A stretch of 64,000 nucleotides of DNA from positions 7,940,001 through 8,004,000 of the forward strand of contig CANUEZ040000163.1 of assembly GCA_948099385.1 (NCBI GenBank), in the 5' to 3' direction. How positions within the stretch are numbered: the stretch's first letter is position 1; each line of letters opens with the position of its first letter. The stretch is from Fasciola hepatica. Taxonomy: Eukaryota; Platyhelminthes; Trematoda; Plagiorchiida; Fasciolidae. Of this stretch, positions 21,307-33,984 are shown piece by piece. The translations under genes were made by a program, and so were the position numbers. Under the pieces are notes generated by a model. It was not told where the DNA came from. It did no database searches and was given only the letters and a program-made list of their open reading frames with translations.

Positions 21307-22210
21307 ACAACACCGGTATCCTCGTTGACTTCGTCATTCTCAATCTCCTTGACAAATATGGATCGCTTTCTTCCGGGCTATTGAATATTACTATTTATTG
21401 CCTTTGACGTGTTTTATTCAACCTATTTTGTTACTCACTCATCAAAATATCATTCAGAATTCTCCTCACCCAGCCATCTTTTTATAGAAACAGCATTAGT
21501 CCTTTGATCTTTAACCTAATTGTGCATCGTAACAAGGTGGAAAGTGAGCCAAATGATCGACTCCGTCTTCCATCAAATGTATTTGGCCGACCAAATTATT
21601 TTCCTCACCCCATGAGTGGATTCGTCTACAAATCCTGTGTTCACCAAAAGTTCACGGTTTATTGGGTGCACAACTTGAGCCACTTTCATAAAGTGCAAAT
21701 TACATTATTCTAGGATTCCAAAAAAATGTGTAGTATCGACGTGAGGTAAGCAGAATGGTTTGTGCAGTTTAGACGAGCGGAATGAACCGATACTTATCCT
21801 TATTCCAATTTATCTACGGAGTCCCACCCAACCCCAAAACAATCACTTCACTTGAAAATTAGCTCTATTTTGGAGCAATATCGTACCATCGTAGTGACGA
21901 GAAGACATTGTGACTAAAAACAAACAGTTCCACATGACTCGCATATGGTTGCTACTTGCGTCAATTTTCAGGAATCGAGCACGATTTATCGCTTCCATGA
22001 AGAAAATCTTGTCGCTCTTCTTTGTTAGAATTGAAATTCTTTTTATTATTATTTCGTCATGAACTTTCTACTCTAGGTTGATAGGTAGGTAGGTAAGTAG
22101 GCAAGCAGCTATGTGTGTATGTGTCAGTTTTTCTCGTAGGTAGAGTAATCTGAACTAACCCATCATGTTTCGTAGAGGTTTTCAGCCAATCAGCGGTATT
22201 TTATGTTATG

Positions 22211-22211
<1 letters not shown>

Positions 22212-22256
<45 letters not shown>
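22212..22256. repeat. (TA)22 microsatellite
   Basis: An uninterrupted TA run followed by GACTGAATGAATGAATGAG. A (GGTA)n-like stretch (GATAGGTAGGTAGGTAAG) lies 130 bp upstream. Confidence 0.97.
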
Positions 22257-22258
<2 letters not shown>

Positions 22259-24328
22259 CTGAATGAATGAATGAGTGGTACACGTGAGTTTTGACTGCCG
22301 AATGCGAGAGAAAAATGAAATAATATCAGAAATTTTCACACCCATAATTCGCTTTCTATTGAGTTACTGGTAAAAATCTCGTTTCACTTTTTCCGAGTTG
22401 TTTTGTTCTTCTAAAACTACTTTAATCCTCTGCTCTTTTGCTTCATTTCAGGTGAGTCCGAAGACAAATCGCAGAGAATGCAAAGACGGAGTCTCCGTAT
22501 GCTACGATTGGGTTGAGACCACAACCTGATGTGGATAGCTAGGGAGCCTGTTTATCAAACAAGCATTTTATCATAAAATATAAATAATTTTTTTGAAATA
22601 TAATCCACAAACTTATTCGAATTTATCTTTATTCTCGAATGGATATGAAAACAACTGTTTGGGTATCGGTTATATCGTGCAATACAAGGGTTAGATCTCT
22701 ACCATTTCCAAGCCTGAGATTTCCCGATGGGACATTGTTTGTTGACGCTGTTTCCGCCCATTGGTGCTCAAATTTCTATTGTGGCTACTGATAACAGTAG
22801 CAGTAGCTAGCTTTGACTTTGACTGATCTCAGTCAAGGAGAAACGTGGATGGTCCCCTTCCAGAGACCATCAACAACATCCTGTTGCCACCCCTGGATTG
22901 AAAAAAGCTGTGATAGAGCGAAAGTGATGGTGGAAAGGTATCGACATATTCCAACTGCCCTGTTAGTGGTATGTCGACGAATATGAGCTCATTAGGAATA
23001 ACCTGGTCCCCCTTGATACATCGGCGGCTCCTTCCGCAGAACAAACCAAATGAAGTGCATTTCGTGAATTGTTCGTTCAATGGTATGTCTTTTATGAACG
23101 CCGTCTTTATCGCAAACCTGGCCCTAGTTTCGGCTTATCTATTCACACTGGTCTCCTGAAAACGCCATATTCAGTCAGAACAACTATTAACGGTTAACTG
23201 ATGGCTGCCGTTCTCATGGCTACTTCTCAGTGGCTAACTAACTCGGAAATCAACACAATCCCAGGCATGAAAAAGTGGCGAGAACTGAAGTTATGTTATC
23301 AAGTTGATGGTTAGGAGTATCACTTGTCATGACTCAAAGTCATATCTTCTGCTCCATAATCAGTGACTGGACGGATCTCTTGAGTCCCAACGCGGGAGAC
23401 CGGCACGACGTAAATGACCAAGTGCACTGATCCGACTTGCAGTACCTTTTTGTCACGTTGCTTAATTATCAAATACGAATGCTCATTTATATGCTCATCT
23501 TCTCAATGATGACGTAATATTGTGCTAGTGGTATACTATCAAATAACTAAGTCAACATCATCAATCCGACTAAGGATTCAACCAGTGTAATTTTTTTAGT
23601 CTCATGATTGCCAGACGGTAGTAAAAAGAATGTCCACATATCATTGTGAATTGGCCTCTTTCGCGCATCAATTTCATTCCAATGATACTATGAAGCAATC
23701 AGGTAAGGATGATATGCAACAAGATAAGCCCAAGGCTTGTGCGGTGATTTGACCCCTGGTCTCAACATCCCGCACCTAAACTGAGCACTACTGAGATGGT
23801 GCTTCCATCACGCTTAATCAGTGTTGCGGACATATCGAGGCTCAAACACTGAGGACTACCGCGAGTCTCCATCTTGTAAAGCACACTGTTTATGAGTCTC
23901 ATATAAAACGAGTGATGTAGATGACATATGTCTCAGTGTTTCCGGCTTTCAACATGAACTCCAGGTCGACCAAATGAGGTCCTTTGATACCGACGTCGAC
24001 TTATGCATGTCTCTTCACCAAACAGTACATAAGCACAAATATGGGGAATCAAGAGTAACTATCTCGTCTGTGCATCTGCCCAACACAATCAGACAGACTT
24101 TGCAGTTTGCTCAGTGTATACCGTTTGCTGAAAGCAACAGTGTATTTAACCTTCTAGAATCAAGTATCTTTAAAAGAAAAACTAACTGTCAAGGTATGAG
24201 GACTAGTGAAGAAAAGCACCATTGCCATATCCCTTTTCGTTCCATTTGCACTGAGTGTTTTTGATCAGGAATCAACAATTTTGAAACCGAGTAGGGTGAT
24301 TTTTGCTGTGAAATAAGAAGTTAATCAA

Positions 24329-24480
24329 ATGATTTATCATGCAGTGAAAGCGCTCAACGTACCATTGAAAACCATGAGAGCACAACTGCACAGCTGTTTC
24401 ATCAGTCTTGTGAAGAACCATCCAACGAGCGTAAGTGACAACAAGCTGAAGTTTCACTCATGCATGACAGGTCAGTGGTT
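24329..24480 (+). repeat. Short interspersed repeat, copy 1
   Basis: ATTTATCATGCAGTGAAAGC, then ACTCAAC/GCTCAAC, TTGAAAACCA and CAGCTGTTTC recur near 40,243-40,400 and, in part, near 39,915-40,020. The pattern suggests a low-copy SINE-like family in plus orientation at all three places. No A/B box pair is convincing. Confidence 0.4.
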
Positions 24481-25329
24481 AGATTCCAGGCGAAGTTCTA
24501 TCTCTCTGAACCAGTTGCTGGTTAACGTGTAGTTCTAACCACTATACTCTACAAGAAGACACTCCAGCGAAGAAACATGGAGAGAAACAGTTTACCGGTC
24601 TAAAATTCTCCACCAATTGAACGTATGAGTGGGGTACCTGAGGTTCCTGTCGACGGTGGGAGAAGCTATCGCATTTCACTGGACAGCTAATACCTGTCAA
24701 AGGCGGGCAGCCCCCGGCACACAAGATGCTACCCAGTTCACTTTTCGCTTGCTCCACTGGGCGCACAGAGCTAAGGACTGAAAAATGGATCGATAACAAA
24801 GCACCATAGAAGAAAAGTCAAGATAGGATCAATAATCAGGTCTCATGTGACAGACAAAAAACAGCACTTCCATGGGTGCTTCGATTGCTTTGCCTCCCTG
24901 GGTTAACATCCCACTACCTTTTGGGTCAGACATCTCTGTCAAATGTTTCGAATAGGATTCCCAAAGAAAACCCGCTTCTGCAATATGGGCAGCCACGAAG
25001 TATGGTTTGTTTAGAAACCTTCAGCATCCTTCCTGTAAAGAGTCTTACTACTGTTTTTCTTGTCGCAAGGCACCACAGGGTACTGCAGCTCCGAAGAAAG
25101 CACGTGTTCAGGAGTCAGGCTTAGACCAAACGCACTTCTTAGGCCTACATGTTAACAACACTTGTCTTCGTTTTAACGTCCGCATACTATGTCAGACTGG
25201 GCAAAAGGCTGTCCTCTAAAAAACTCTTGAACATTTCAAAATAAGAATACGCTTTACCTATGAAACGCGCATTTTCGTGATCATTCTTCGCATCCCAGAT
25301 ACAACCCCAGTCTCTCGCTCTACTTTTCG

Positions 25330-25990
25330 CGTGTCAGGTGATCCGGTGTTAAGTGCTCATGATCAGGATGGCGTGAGGATTGCTTTGGGCATGATACCTC
25401 ATTGAGCACTGTTAGACCGGATTTCAGTCAGCATTCGATTTTGAGCAGTCTGTTTGGACTGTTCTGTGCGTTTCCACAGAAGCAGACTGACATGTCAATG
25501 CTTGTTCGTTGTGTCTATGTGTGCGCCCAGTGACTGCAGTTCCTCGGGAATTTCTATCTCAATGTGTCACAGCTGCGTCAAACCGTGCGTTCAACGGTCG
25601 TGGTAGTCATTGCTATGAATTTTACCGCCAAAATCAGCTGTTTGGAGATTCTGTGAGGCAACTTGGAAGCCCATTTGCTATCCCGACCTATCGCATTGAC
25701 AAAAGTGATCCTTTCATCCAGATTTGCTCCAACCATAGACTGTTTCTGGCGGCTACTATCTTCTGTCGTAAGAAGCGACAATAATTCTCAGGGCTTCGTC
25801 TTTCGTCCTCACAAAGTTGGACTCAGATTGATCATATTACCATTGGCCAAGCTAGTTTGGATCAACTGAAGATCGTCTTTCAGTTTGGTCTATGCCTGTG
25901 GACTCAGATCACGCCTTGGTACATGCTCGTTTCTACTTACATCTGGTCCGGGATAACACCAAAGCCAAATCCAACCGTTCTTCACAGTTG
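25330..25990 (+). pseudogene. LINE endonuclease domain
   Basis: Pieces in order are GVRIALGMIPH (25,370), CLFVVSMCAPSDCSS (25,500-25,540), NHRLFLAATIF (25,735) and QSWTQIDHITI (25,820-25,850), then an LCLWTQITPWYM end. These match the middle and C-terminal parts of APE-like LINE endonucleases, which nick target DNA to prime reverse transcription. The catalytic GDFNAQ region is replaced by unreadable text. Several stops are present. Confidence 0.7.
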
Positions 25991-26049
25991 ATTGTAGAAG
26001 GTAACTGACAATCTACCTTCTATGCAGAGCTGCTACATGCTTATCCATG

Positions 26050-27900
26050 TCATTCAATATCCATGAGAACACTGGAAACTGACCAAGAAATCTTTGTATA
26101 CTGCATTCAATGTCACACAAGACTCCGGTTCGCGTAGGCAGCACAAAGGATGGATATCTTTGATATCAGCTGCTTGACTGGATGCTCGCAGTTTCGTCCG
26201 TCTGGATACCACATTCAATGAAAGGCGTGAATCTCTGAGAGGCCAACTGACGAGAAGCCTGAGAAATGACCACGAGCGGTGGTGGACCGCTAAATTTAGA
26301 GGAATGTAGAAGACAGAGTTTGTTGACAAAAGTTGTAAGTTTAACCGTTTCATTTAAACACCGGCCCTCAGAAGCCCAATGTAAACGAGACAACCACAGA
26401 ATCCGGTGGCTCACTGATTCACCTTCAGAGACGTAGTCTGGATCTTCGAGTGGAGCACTTTAGGGAAAAACTCAGCGAACGTACATTTACCCGTAGGAGA
26501 AAACTACAGGTAGATATCACTCCCAAATCAGAAATGGTGGTTATCGGGGAGGGGGGTTACTTGAAAAAGAACGAATGATAGATTGTCTGCTTCCTAATTC
26601 AAGGACTTAGGTAAAGTTTCGGTTCCGGAGTAAATAAAACTTCTGGGGATTATGGGATTTATTGAAAAAATTCCCAGAGAATGGTTTGAATCAGTGATTG
26701 TGCCAAATTACAAGAAAGGTGATAGGTCCTATCGTGAAAACCACGGAGGAATTAGCTAGGTGAGTGTCCTATCCAAGCTGCTCATTCAGATTATTCTTCG
26801 CCGATTATCTTATGCTAGCGAAATGTTTACTTGTGAGAATCAAGCCAGGTTCAGACCTGGTCGGCTTTGTATCGACCACATATTTGCCATTCAACAAATT
26901 TTAGAACACCAGTACACCATCCGTAGGTCCACATCTGTCTTCTTCATTATGAAAGCGGCAATCTGTTCAATCTACTGCACAGTTCTCTCTGGTGCTACCC
27001 CTCACCGAAGTTTGTGCCACAGAGATTTATTTCTCTTTTCTAATCCTTGTATGAAAACAGCCGAAACCGATTATATTTTTTTGGGGGGGGTCTTTCACTC
27101 AAGTCCATGAAGAGAAGTGGTGTTCATTGGGTTAGCCTACTATCGTCCTTCCTCTTCAACTTTGTGATTGGAATGGTGCTCGAGATAGCCCTATCCTCGT
27201 GTGAGAATAGTGCCATCGATCAGTCTGATTTCAAATGCGCGGACAATATTGTTCTTTTGAATAAATGTCCAGGTAAGTTGCAAGCTTTCTTAGATGGCCT
27301 AAACATGAGTGTATTCATGTATGGGGTGCGTTCTGCGCCTTCGAAATGTAGAACGCTACTTGAGGACTGGGTTGGATCTATGTCAATCCTCGTGTTATCG
27401 GGGGAAACTCGAGCTGATGTAGATGCGTTTTGTTTGCTAGGCAGTTTAATCTCACCAAGGGAACATATATCAGATGAAGTTTCATCATGTATGCAGAAGG
27501 TGCGTCTAGTTAATAACAATCTCAATCATCCGCGGTGCCGGCGTGGGAATACCGTATCCGCAATGCTCAGGTTCAGTGTAGGGTGTTGGGAACCATTGGT
27601 CAGATACTGGGACAAGTATTGAATCTAAACGGGCTAAGGTGGTTGAGACATGTGTTACGCATATCCACCGATAGACTTCCTTGATGTATGCTGTTCTCCG
27701 AGACAGGAAATGGTTGTAAGATTGACCGATGTGGTCATCCTATGACGTGACAAAATAGTATGAAATCTTTGATCACAGAACGTGACCAAATGGGATTTGC
27801 TAGACTTCCGTGTTGGGGTCTAAGAGACTTGCCTTCCAGATAGTTTGGGGGAAATAAGTGGTATGACTAGGTGTCGCTGCCAGTGGCGTAGTTGCATCCA
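26050..27900 (+). pseudogene. LINE reverse transcriptase and C-terminal region
   Basis: Recognisable text: linker with RRESLRGQLTRSLRNDHERW (26,220-26,280); IPREWFESVIVPNYKKGD (26,668-26,722); SVLSKLLIQIILRRLSYASE (26,763) with ENQARFRPGRLCIDHIFAIQ (26,838); SLLSSFLFNFVIGMVLEIAL (27,134); catalytic box CADN (27,236-27,247) where YADD is expected; then LISPREHISDEVSS (27,452). After a stop near 27,622 the C-terminal text GLRWLRHVLRISTDRLP is still visible. The open frame 27,047-27,622 (191 codons) is the longest intact piece. The second catalytic Asp is Asn. Confidence 0.85.
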
Positions 27901-28434
27901 GGCTCTGTCTTTGTGCTCTTGATTTACACGTTTTACTCTTTTTTCATTCTTTTCACCTTGTTTCCCTTATTTTTACCTTTCACTGGATGATGCTGGAAGT
28001 AAGCATCTGAATAGAAAGTGTAGAAATGTGAATTTGATGGTGGAACCATTCGAAATGTGCTCTGTTTCCGGTAATTCTGTCTTCACGTTTTATAATACCT
28101 ACAGTGTGAACACTAAACAGTAAATTTTTTTAGTAACTCACTGTACGACTTTCAGTAGTAGGAGAATGAATTCGATTAGCAGATGGTTCATCATACGTTT
28201 TAAAAGCCTAGCTTGCCACTGGATGCCATGGAAGCCCTATACAGCTCTTTGAGTCTTGTTTGGAATCGTCAGCGGTGCACATCGACAGAGCCCTCCTGAG
28301 ACTCGAACCGAGCAAAGTCGTGCAGCATACGATTTGATCCCCATTCCGTCACTGGTTTGTCCCTCCCGGAAAGCTGATGATTGAATTGCATTGTATCATG
28401 TGGTGAGAAAGTAAAAGACTGTGTGGAATCCGCC

Positions 28435-28510
28435 CAGGTATCCTGATGATTAGATGCTCGACTCTCTTTAGTTCGCTTCGGGTTCGAGTTCCAGAGGGAG
28501 ATCAATGAAT
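28435..28510 (+). repeat. tRNA-derived SINE-like piece
   Basis: An A-box-like CTGATGATTAGATGC and a B-box-like GGGTTCGAGTTCCAG lie about 30 bp apart, as in the internal promoter of tRNA genes and tRNA-derived SINEs. No cloverleaf or discrete 3' end is visible, so this is not called a tRNA. Confidence 0.4.
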
Positions 28511-30004
28511 GTCTAATGCTGATGAAAACTAACAAGGATAAAGCAACTAATTCCATGATTTTCAGCGGCGAGGAAAGCCCTGTTACTGCAGGACGAGTTG
28601 TTTGTCAGTCTATGAATGTTTCAACTGAAGCAGTGCCACTCAAAAGTGTAAAATATCTGCAACAGGACTTAGCTGGTCCAACTTCGTACCTTGTTGTAAC
28701 AAGAGACATGCACGGATAGGTTTATTATCTTTTCAGTTGGACCCCACCGGTAGATTGGATACGAGTACCTATCCTTTAGTTGAGATCAATCTCAGCTCTA
28801 TATGACGTCTACGTGATACCTGTTTGCCTGACTGAGATCGGCTTTTGATGTGCAGCGTTTATGTGAGTCCCTTTATACAGTCAAGGACTGCGGCGACCAT
28901 GGGCAGAAGACCTTTGGGAGATATCGCCGTTGGATTACCGATAACTTTGCACCAACAATCGATTTACTTAGTGAAAATGTATAAAGCAGTGTAAAAATTG
29001 AGCGTGCTCTGCTTGAGACGAGAGATAAATCTTGAAAAATGCTTTTATTCTGGTCACTTTGGGGGTGTTCAGGACCGACATTGTGAATGTCTACAGATAG
29101 ATTCTCCACTTGTATTTTACTTTGGGTGGCAATTAGTAGTTAGAGATCAAGCGGTTGGTCCTAGAGGTGAAAATAAAAGAACCAACATATTAATCAGTGA
29201 GCCTGTTAGTGTGGAATATATTTGGTTTTCTGCTGACTATTCACAAATTTCTCTGAAAGGACTGTTGAAAGGCTATAGGTGAAACCGTCTGGAGTCACTG
29301 TCATTGTATTTTTCATAAACGTTTTACATGTATCATTATTAAGCACTTTTTTTTCCTCCTTGTGATGTCCTAAATCTCATCTCCAAATGAGCAATTCCTT
29401 GAACTAGCACCCAAAAGATAGCTGTTGAAGTTGATAACTCGCAAATCAGAACAACAAAGATACCGAACAACGGTTCATCGGAAGTTTCTAACAAATGTGT
29501 TGCCTAACACATGAACTTAAGACGGTACATGAACGAATGTGATTGGCCAACTGAGGACCAATCAAAACGCAACAAGCTAGGTGATACTGATTTATCGATT
29601 AAACATCAGGTGAACAAAATTTTCATGACAAACAGGGTAATACGAAAGCAATGTTCGATAACTGGTTATGCAAATGTTTCGTTAATGAAAGTAATGGTAA
29701 ACAAGATCAGTACTAGGATGAACGCAAGTAAACTGAAATGAACAGGTGTTAATAAAGAGACAAGAATCATAATTACGCAATTCTTGTTCCGATTACTAGC
29801 TGTAAAGATCACTCACAAACTTATGCTCAGCATCTGATTCTACAGCTTTTGTTGTTTGTGTCAGCGACGGAATAAGAACATAACAAAAGAAAAAAATATT
29901 GCTGAACACATTGTGCTACATTTGTGATGCAAATAGAATAGCCTAGAGTGTTCAGCTGTGCAACCAATCCGATCAGGTACTTCATCGGATAATTGGGACA
30001 CCAA

Positions 30005-30110
30005 AGTCTCCTCTGAGTGGTCGAACCGAATTCTCCGACCCTCAAACATGACTAACGGTCCGTTGGCCTGAGTTCGAATTTAGCAGTGATCAACTGAGAG
30101 GCTTCTGTTT
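30005..30110 (+). repeat. tRNA-derived SINE-like piece
   Basis: CTCTGAGTGGTCGA (A-box-like) is followed about 50 bp later by CCTGAGTTCGAATTTAG (B-box-like). The spacing suits a class II (Ser/Leu-type) tRNA ancestor. The minus strand is open through it (29,827-30,049), as is common in such repeats. Confidence 0.45.
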
Positions 30111-30408
30111 ACAAAATACTGTGACACTCGGCTTTCTTGCTAGGGGTAGGGGGATTATCTTCGATTGTTTGTATTATCTGGTGACCAAAATTAGTAGCAG
30201 ATAATTGAAGCTGTGGGGAAGGTTTTTTAGTGCATTGCATTGTTTTCAAAAATGATTTGTCAAGTCGTTCCAGTTACCTTGAATCACACCATTTCAGCTT
30301 CTTAAGAAGCCGACGTAACAACAAGTAAATCTCATGTGACGTTAAATGAAGGCACCAACTGTACTACTTCTAGAGCACTAGTAGAACATTAAGCGGCATA
30401 AGTCGTTC

Positions 30409-31650
30409 TTGTCAGTTAGGTGTACCTTTCTCGAGTACACATTTGTGCTTTACAGTGTGCCGCGATCATTACTGTTCACGAAAGTGGGATATTTTAGTTG
30501 CTCCACTTACTTGCTTAACAGGTTGAAAGACCGCATCTCTGGGAGATTGCACTGTAGCAAAGTTAGGAGAGGAGCTTCCATACATTTCCCAACCAGTGCA
30601 GGGGTTCTTCAAAGTGCTGTTCTTTCTTCATAATTGTTGTGTATTTACATTAGCCACTTAACCGTAACCCATTCAATTCATCTATTACCGCAAGCCACTG
30701 ACGTGGTTTTGGCTCTGTCTACCTTCCACCCTTCCGATTTAGATGAATTTATTGGAAATCTTGCACATGTTTAAAACTTTTGAACAGTCTGGTTTTTTAT
30801 TAAACAAGGCCAAATGTCAAGATTGCATTTTTTCCACTTTACGATCGCGTTATATAGAAGACACTGTCACCATCAACTCTGTTTTCCTTTCTTGCACGTG
30901 AAATATCTTGGTGTAACTCTACCAGAGACACTGGTCTTTGTACACTGAAAACTGTTGAAAAATTGCGTAGATTGTCACGTCACATTCATAAACTAAAATA
31001 GTACAGTGCTCCACGGTCCGTCATTTCTTCCTTCGTACGCCAATGTATACTCCCCATAAGTGTGTTTTGCTCTCCCGTACTTTTACCTAGTCTGAATGAA
31101 AAGGACTACATCACTCTTTGTAGAGGTCTATGCATCATCAGTCTTGTTTCTGGCATAGCCTTGAGAGACCTCGTGTTAAACTTATATGATAAGCACAGTA
31201 TGGTATCCAAGGTGGTTGCCGAAAAGATCATCTCTGACCGTCCATATCTACTGCATTGTGATCTTTTGCTCATTCGATCTCACCCCTTGACCCGTTCTCT
31301 GTTTTGAACTTATTCCTCCAAAATTATTGCTGCACAGATCTGTCGTAGTTCCGTCGTTTTGCTCGTGCTTTACCGAACAAGAATGAAGTTTTGTCTGAAC
31401 TGTTAACCCTAATGGCGTGTAGAACTTATCGTCAGTTTTATCGACGGCCTTTGAGCACCGTAAACTTGTGTTCAAGTTATGAAATGAAATCTGCCCACCC
31501 CGACATGACACACAAGCAAAATGATGGTTTCCTTCATGTTCGAGACAAATACTGGTTGTTAAGTGCGACAGTCTGTGCAAGGGCCTGCCTGTGGGGGATG
31601 GATGTTCGTGTCGGTCCCTCACTTTCAACCATGTATTGACTATGGCACGT
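30409..31650 (+). pseudogene. CR1-like LINE reverse transcriptase relic
   Basis: The open frame 30,409-30,633 ends in SAGVLQSAVLSS, the GVPQGSVLSP motif of RT. It continues out of frame as IYISHLTVTHSIHLLPQ and then ATDVVLALS, where YADDVVLALS is expected. The first catalytic Asp is Thr (30,697-30,699). HVKYLGVTL-like text follows near 30,895. PVLLPSLNEKDYITLCRGL (31,074-31,130) matches the thumb and C-terminal text of CR1 elements. No endonuclease is present, so the copy is 5' truncated, typical for LINEs. Many stops. Confidence 0.75.
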
Positions 31651-33300
31651 ATGAAAAACGCGAATGATGAATTATTTCATTGATTATTTGTTTTTCCAAG
31701 GCATACGGTGGTCACAAGTCCATCCGCGTGGCTAAAGAACGAAAGACTTTAGAGATAAAACGAGACACAGAGGAATGAGATCATAAGTTGACCCCTCACA
31801 CTAAAGCACTGGTTTCGCTGAGGGGGGCCAGGGAAATCACTACATGAAGGTTGCTTCTACTGTCTGATTCACAAAAGGACGATTGCTGATTGCATAACAT
31901 CGATCATGTGTACCTGTACCTAGAGCTTTTCAAATTATCGCGCTCCGCCTCTTCTTTCTCCAGCTATACCACAGATGTCCGTAACATGTGATTCATTTGA
32001 AAGGCTTCTCTAGGGCTTGATGTTACATAGACGAGTCGTAGTCAATGAATCCATCACAAATTAGTTCCTCTACATGGTTATAAAGCGGTTCTGATTACCC
32101 GGATTGTTACTGTTGCTTTTTTATATGTGATTTGTTGTACAATTTGAAGATTGTGGAATGGCAAACGCTTCTAGTTCCCATTTGGCAGCCTCTTAATAGC
32201 CGCTACCCCCTTACAGGAGTATTGCACATCGCGTAACAAACGAAGAAAAAAGAATTCTGTCTTATTTACTTTTTAAAGTTGTATTGTGCCAACTATAAGA
32301 TATTTAAACAAATTTCTTCTGGTAAGCCGCGGTGGACAAATGGGCTTCGGGAAGAGCGCAACGCTGAAATCCCAACGGTACTCGGCCTTGTTGCACCCTT
32401 GTCATTACTGACGGTTTTTATTGCTACCAAGGCAACACATGTGAGTTTTGATGGTTTCCATCCTTGACGTCAGATTTTAGGATTAGAAACGGTGTTACAG
32501 TTCTGAGTGACGATGTGAGAAGTTCGAATATCAACGAGAAAGCACGTACGTGGCCCAAATAAACCGTTCTATTGAATGGTCAAGTTCGTAGTAGCACAAT
32601 TCGTGAACAAAACAGTACCGGTACCATATTCAAAGCCAAGTCATCTACCAGGTGCTGTGAGAAAACAAATTACAATACACCCTAGATGTGTTCTCATGGA
32701 AACCAAATTAGGTACTCGAGACAAAATTATAAAATGTTCATCAGATGACCTTGTTACTAAATATGGGAACAAAATAAATAGTAAAAATGAACCAGTGGTA
32801 GACAGTTTGGGGATGCTGAAGCAGTAGAACAACAATGTACATAAATACTATTTAGTTGCACAACCTTCAGGGAAATTGGTACTTCCCCTGAAATACTAGC
32901 ACTGTCTTAGGAAAGTTGGATGCTTCGGCCAACAATCTTCAACATGGAAAATAACAAAAGATACGGAAAGCTAAGAAAAGCAGAGTTTTACGAGTTTTCG
33001 GTGGTTTGAAAATTTAGTAGACTATATCATTCACCAGCTTCTTCATCCTCTCAAATAGTCATACAGATATTTATTTTGTGACTAGACTATTTCAGCAAAG
33101 TTCCGATGCAGTTTTTTAACGTATTTGTGCTATTTCAGCTAAGCAGTGCCCAAAGCAATCTGGGAATGACGGAGCATTACTATATTTTTCCAGTAATCAG
33201 CGTAATTACTACCATTAAAAATATTATTGCAAACGTACCCAACGCGTCGCCTTCTTGATCCTTCGTTTCCAAACCAATCAGGTCCACAGAATCGATTCGT
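31650..33300. other. No recognised gene; one open frame of 83 codons
   Basis: The plus frame 32,576-32,827 (MVKFVVAQFVNKTVPVPYSK...) has a protein-like mix of residues but no motif I recognise. Nothing else stands out. Confidence 0.3.
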
Positions 33301-33315
33301 ACTAGTCTAGCGCTC

Positions 33316-33489
33316 TTGTTTCATTTTCGTACGGAGATGAATGCACGCGAAGAATCGATCCTGTCGTGTTTGCGCAGCGGCGAACAGTTGTATCATACAT
33401 TTCTCAATCAGAGTAAAGAAACTTATGGTAGCATGCAAAACTTCGAACCCAGGACGTCCGACACCGATTACTGTGATCGACAATCAGTG
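33316..33489 (+). CDS. Candidate exon, possibly spectrin-repeat-like
   Basis: The plus frame reads FRTEMNAREESILSCLRSGE, which resembles a helix of a spectrin repeat (AREESIxxxLxxGEQL). It runs to a possible 5' splice site TCA/GTGAGA at 33,488. The 3' splice site would be near CTTGTTTCATTTTCGTACGGAG. It lies 2.8 kb upstream of the clearer beta-spectrin exon on the same strand. Alternatively the text is chance; TTCGAACCC inside it also fits a reversed tRNA B box. Confidence 0.3.
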
Positions 33490-33979
33490 AGATATGAATT
33501 CGAGCGAGGCACCTACCTCACCGGACAGTCTCCTCAGCAGACCTACGGTTGGACAGAATCCTCAAACGATTTCCGCTGAACGGGATGAGCATAAAGTAAT
33601 CAAGTCTCGACATAGAAGGAATAGTTCGCGTGCGGATAGTTCGTCCGGGCAGGAAAGACCATCGTCTTCATCTACAAGGTGCAGTGAGATCAAGTCAGAC
33701 CAGTCTGTTGCCGGCAGTGATGACCTGACTGATGATGAAACGATCGATCACGAGAACAAAAGATCCGAAGCACCAGAGTCGGGATTCGTCGTTTAAACTC
33801 AGATTTGTCCCCGCTCTCTCCAACACCTTTACCTTCAACCGCGAAGACGCCTTCTGCCCCCGTTTTCGGTTCATCGAACGAAGTGAAGCGGAATATGATC
33901 GATGTAATCACCAGGTGGTGTGAACTGCAACAGTTTTGGTGTGAAGTGTGCAAACGATTGTGTGCGGCATCGTTCGCCT
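33490..33979 (+). CDS. Candidate Ser/Pro-rich linker exon with a frame break
   Basis: The first frame (33,494-33,796) reads MNSSEAPTSPDSLLSRP, then KSRHRRNSSRADSSSGQERP and an acidic SDDLTDDETIDHEN part. Near 33,785 the biased composition passes to the next frame: NSDLSPLSPTPLPSTAKTPS and NEVKRNMIDVITRWCELQQF. That frame runs to a strong 5' splice site, TTCGCCTC/GTAAGT, at 33,980. A single-base change near 33,783 would explain the switch. Low complexity plus a good donor favours a real host exon. It could belong with the spectrin gene, although known beta-spectrin linkers follow the last repeat instead of preceding it. Confidence 0.4.
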
Positions 33980-33984
33980 CGTAA

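Larger units (their letters stand above)
20520..25250. other. No recognisable gene; repeats noted separately
   Basis: Frames up to 96 codons occur (plus 23,974-24,264; minus 22,829-23,080, 24,542-24,799), without known motifs. 24,329-24,480 resembles a short repeat family seen again near 39.9 and 40.25 kb. Around 24,990-25,220 a Cys/Lys-rich frame (YYCFSCRKAPQGTAAPKK) lies just before the LINE and could be its 5' region. Confidence 0.35.
25250..27930 (+). mobile_element. Nearly full-length APE-type LINE, inactivated
   Basis: Endonuclease, linker, reverse transcriptase and C-terminal region follow in normal LINE order over about 2.7 kb. The protein text is of the kind widespread in fluke genomes (RTE/CR1-related non-LTR retrotransposons; I cannot settle the clade). 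The end reads HPGSVFVLLIY, close to the usual C-terminus. Stops, frameshifts and an altered RT active site show it is dead. A shorter copy on the opposite strand lies at 19,873-20,515, and another LINE fragment is at 46,267-47,060. Confidence 0.8.
27930..30400. other. No recognisable gene; SINE-like pieces
   Basis: Open frames at 28,269-28,556 (minus), 28,873-29,109 (minus), 28,998-29,282 (plus) and 29,511-29,741 (plus) carry no known motif and overlap each other. Two tRNA-like promoter remnants are listed separately. Confidence 0.35.

Noticed and set aside
21092..21307. Open frame with a long leucine run (71 codons)
   Set aside because: It is the translation of a TTG/CTG/TTA repeat, without splice sites or an informative flank.
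26054..26414. Overlapping minus ORFs of 99 and 82 codons
   Set aside because: They are antisense to the LINE linker, which reads clearly on plus.
28435..28510. True tRNA gene
   Set aside because: A and B boxes can be seen, but no cloverleaf pairing; better explained as a tRNA-derived repeat.
33728..33745. CTGATGATGAAAC as a minimal hammerhead core
   Set aside because: There is no room for stem II and no flanking stems. The stretch lies in the Ser/Asp-rich exon candidate.
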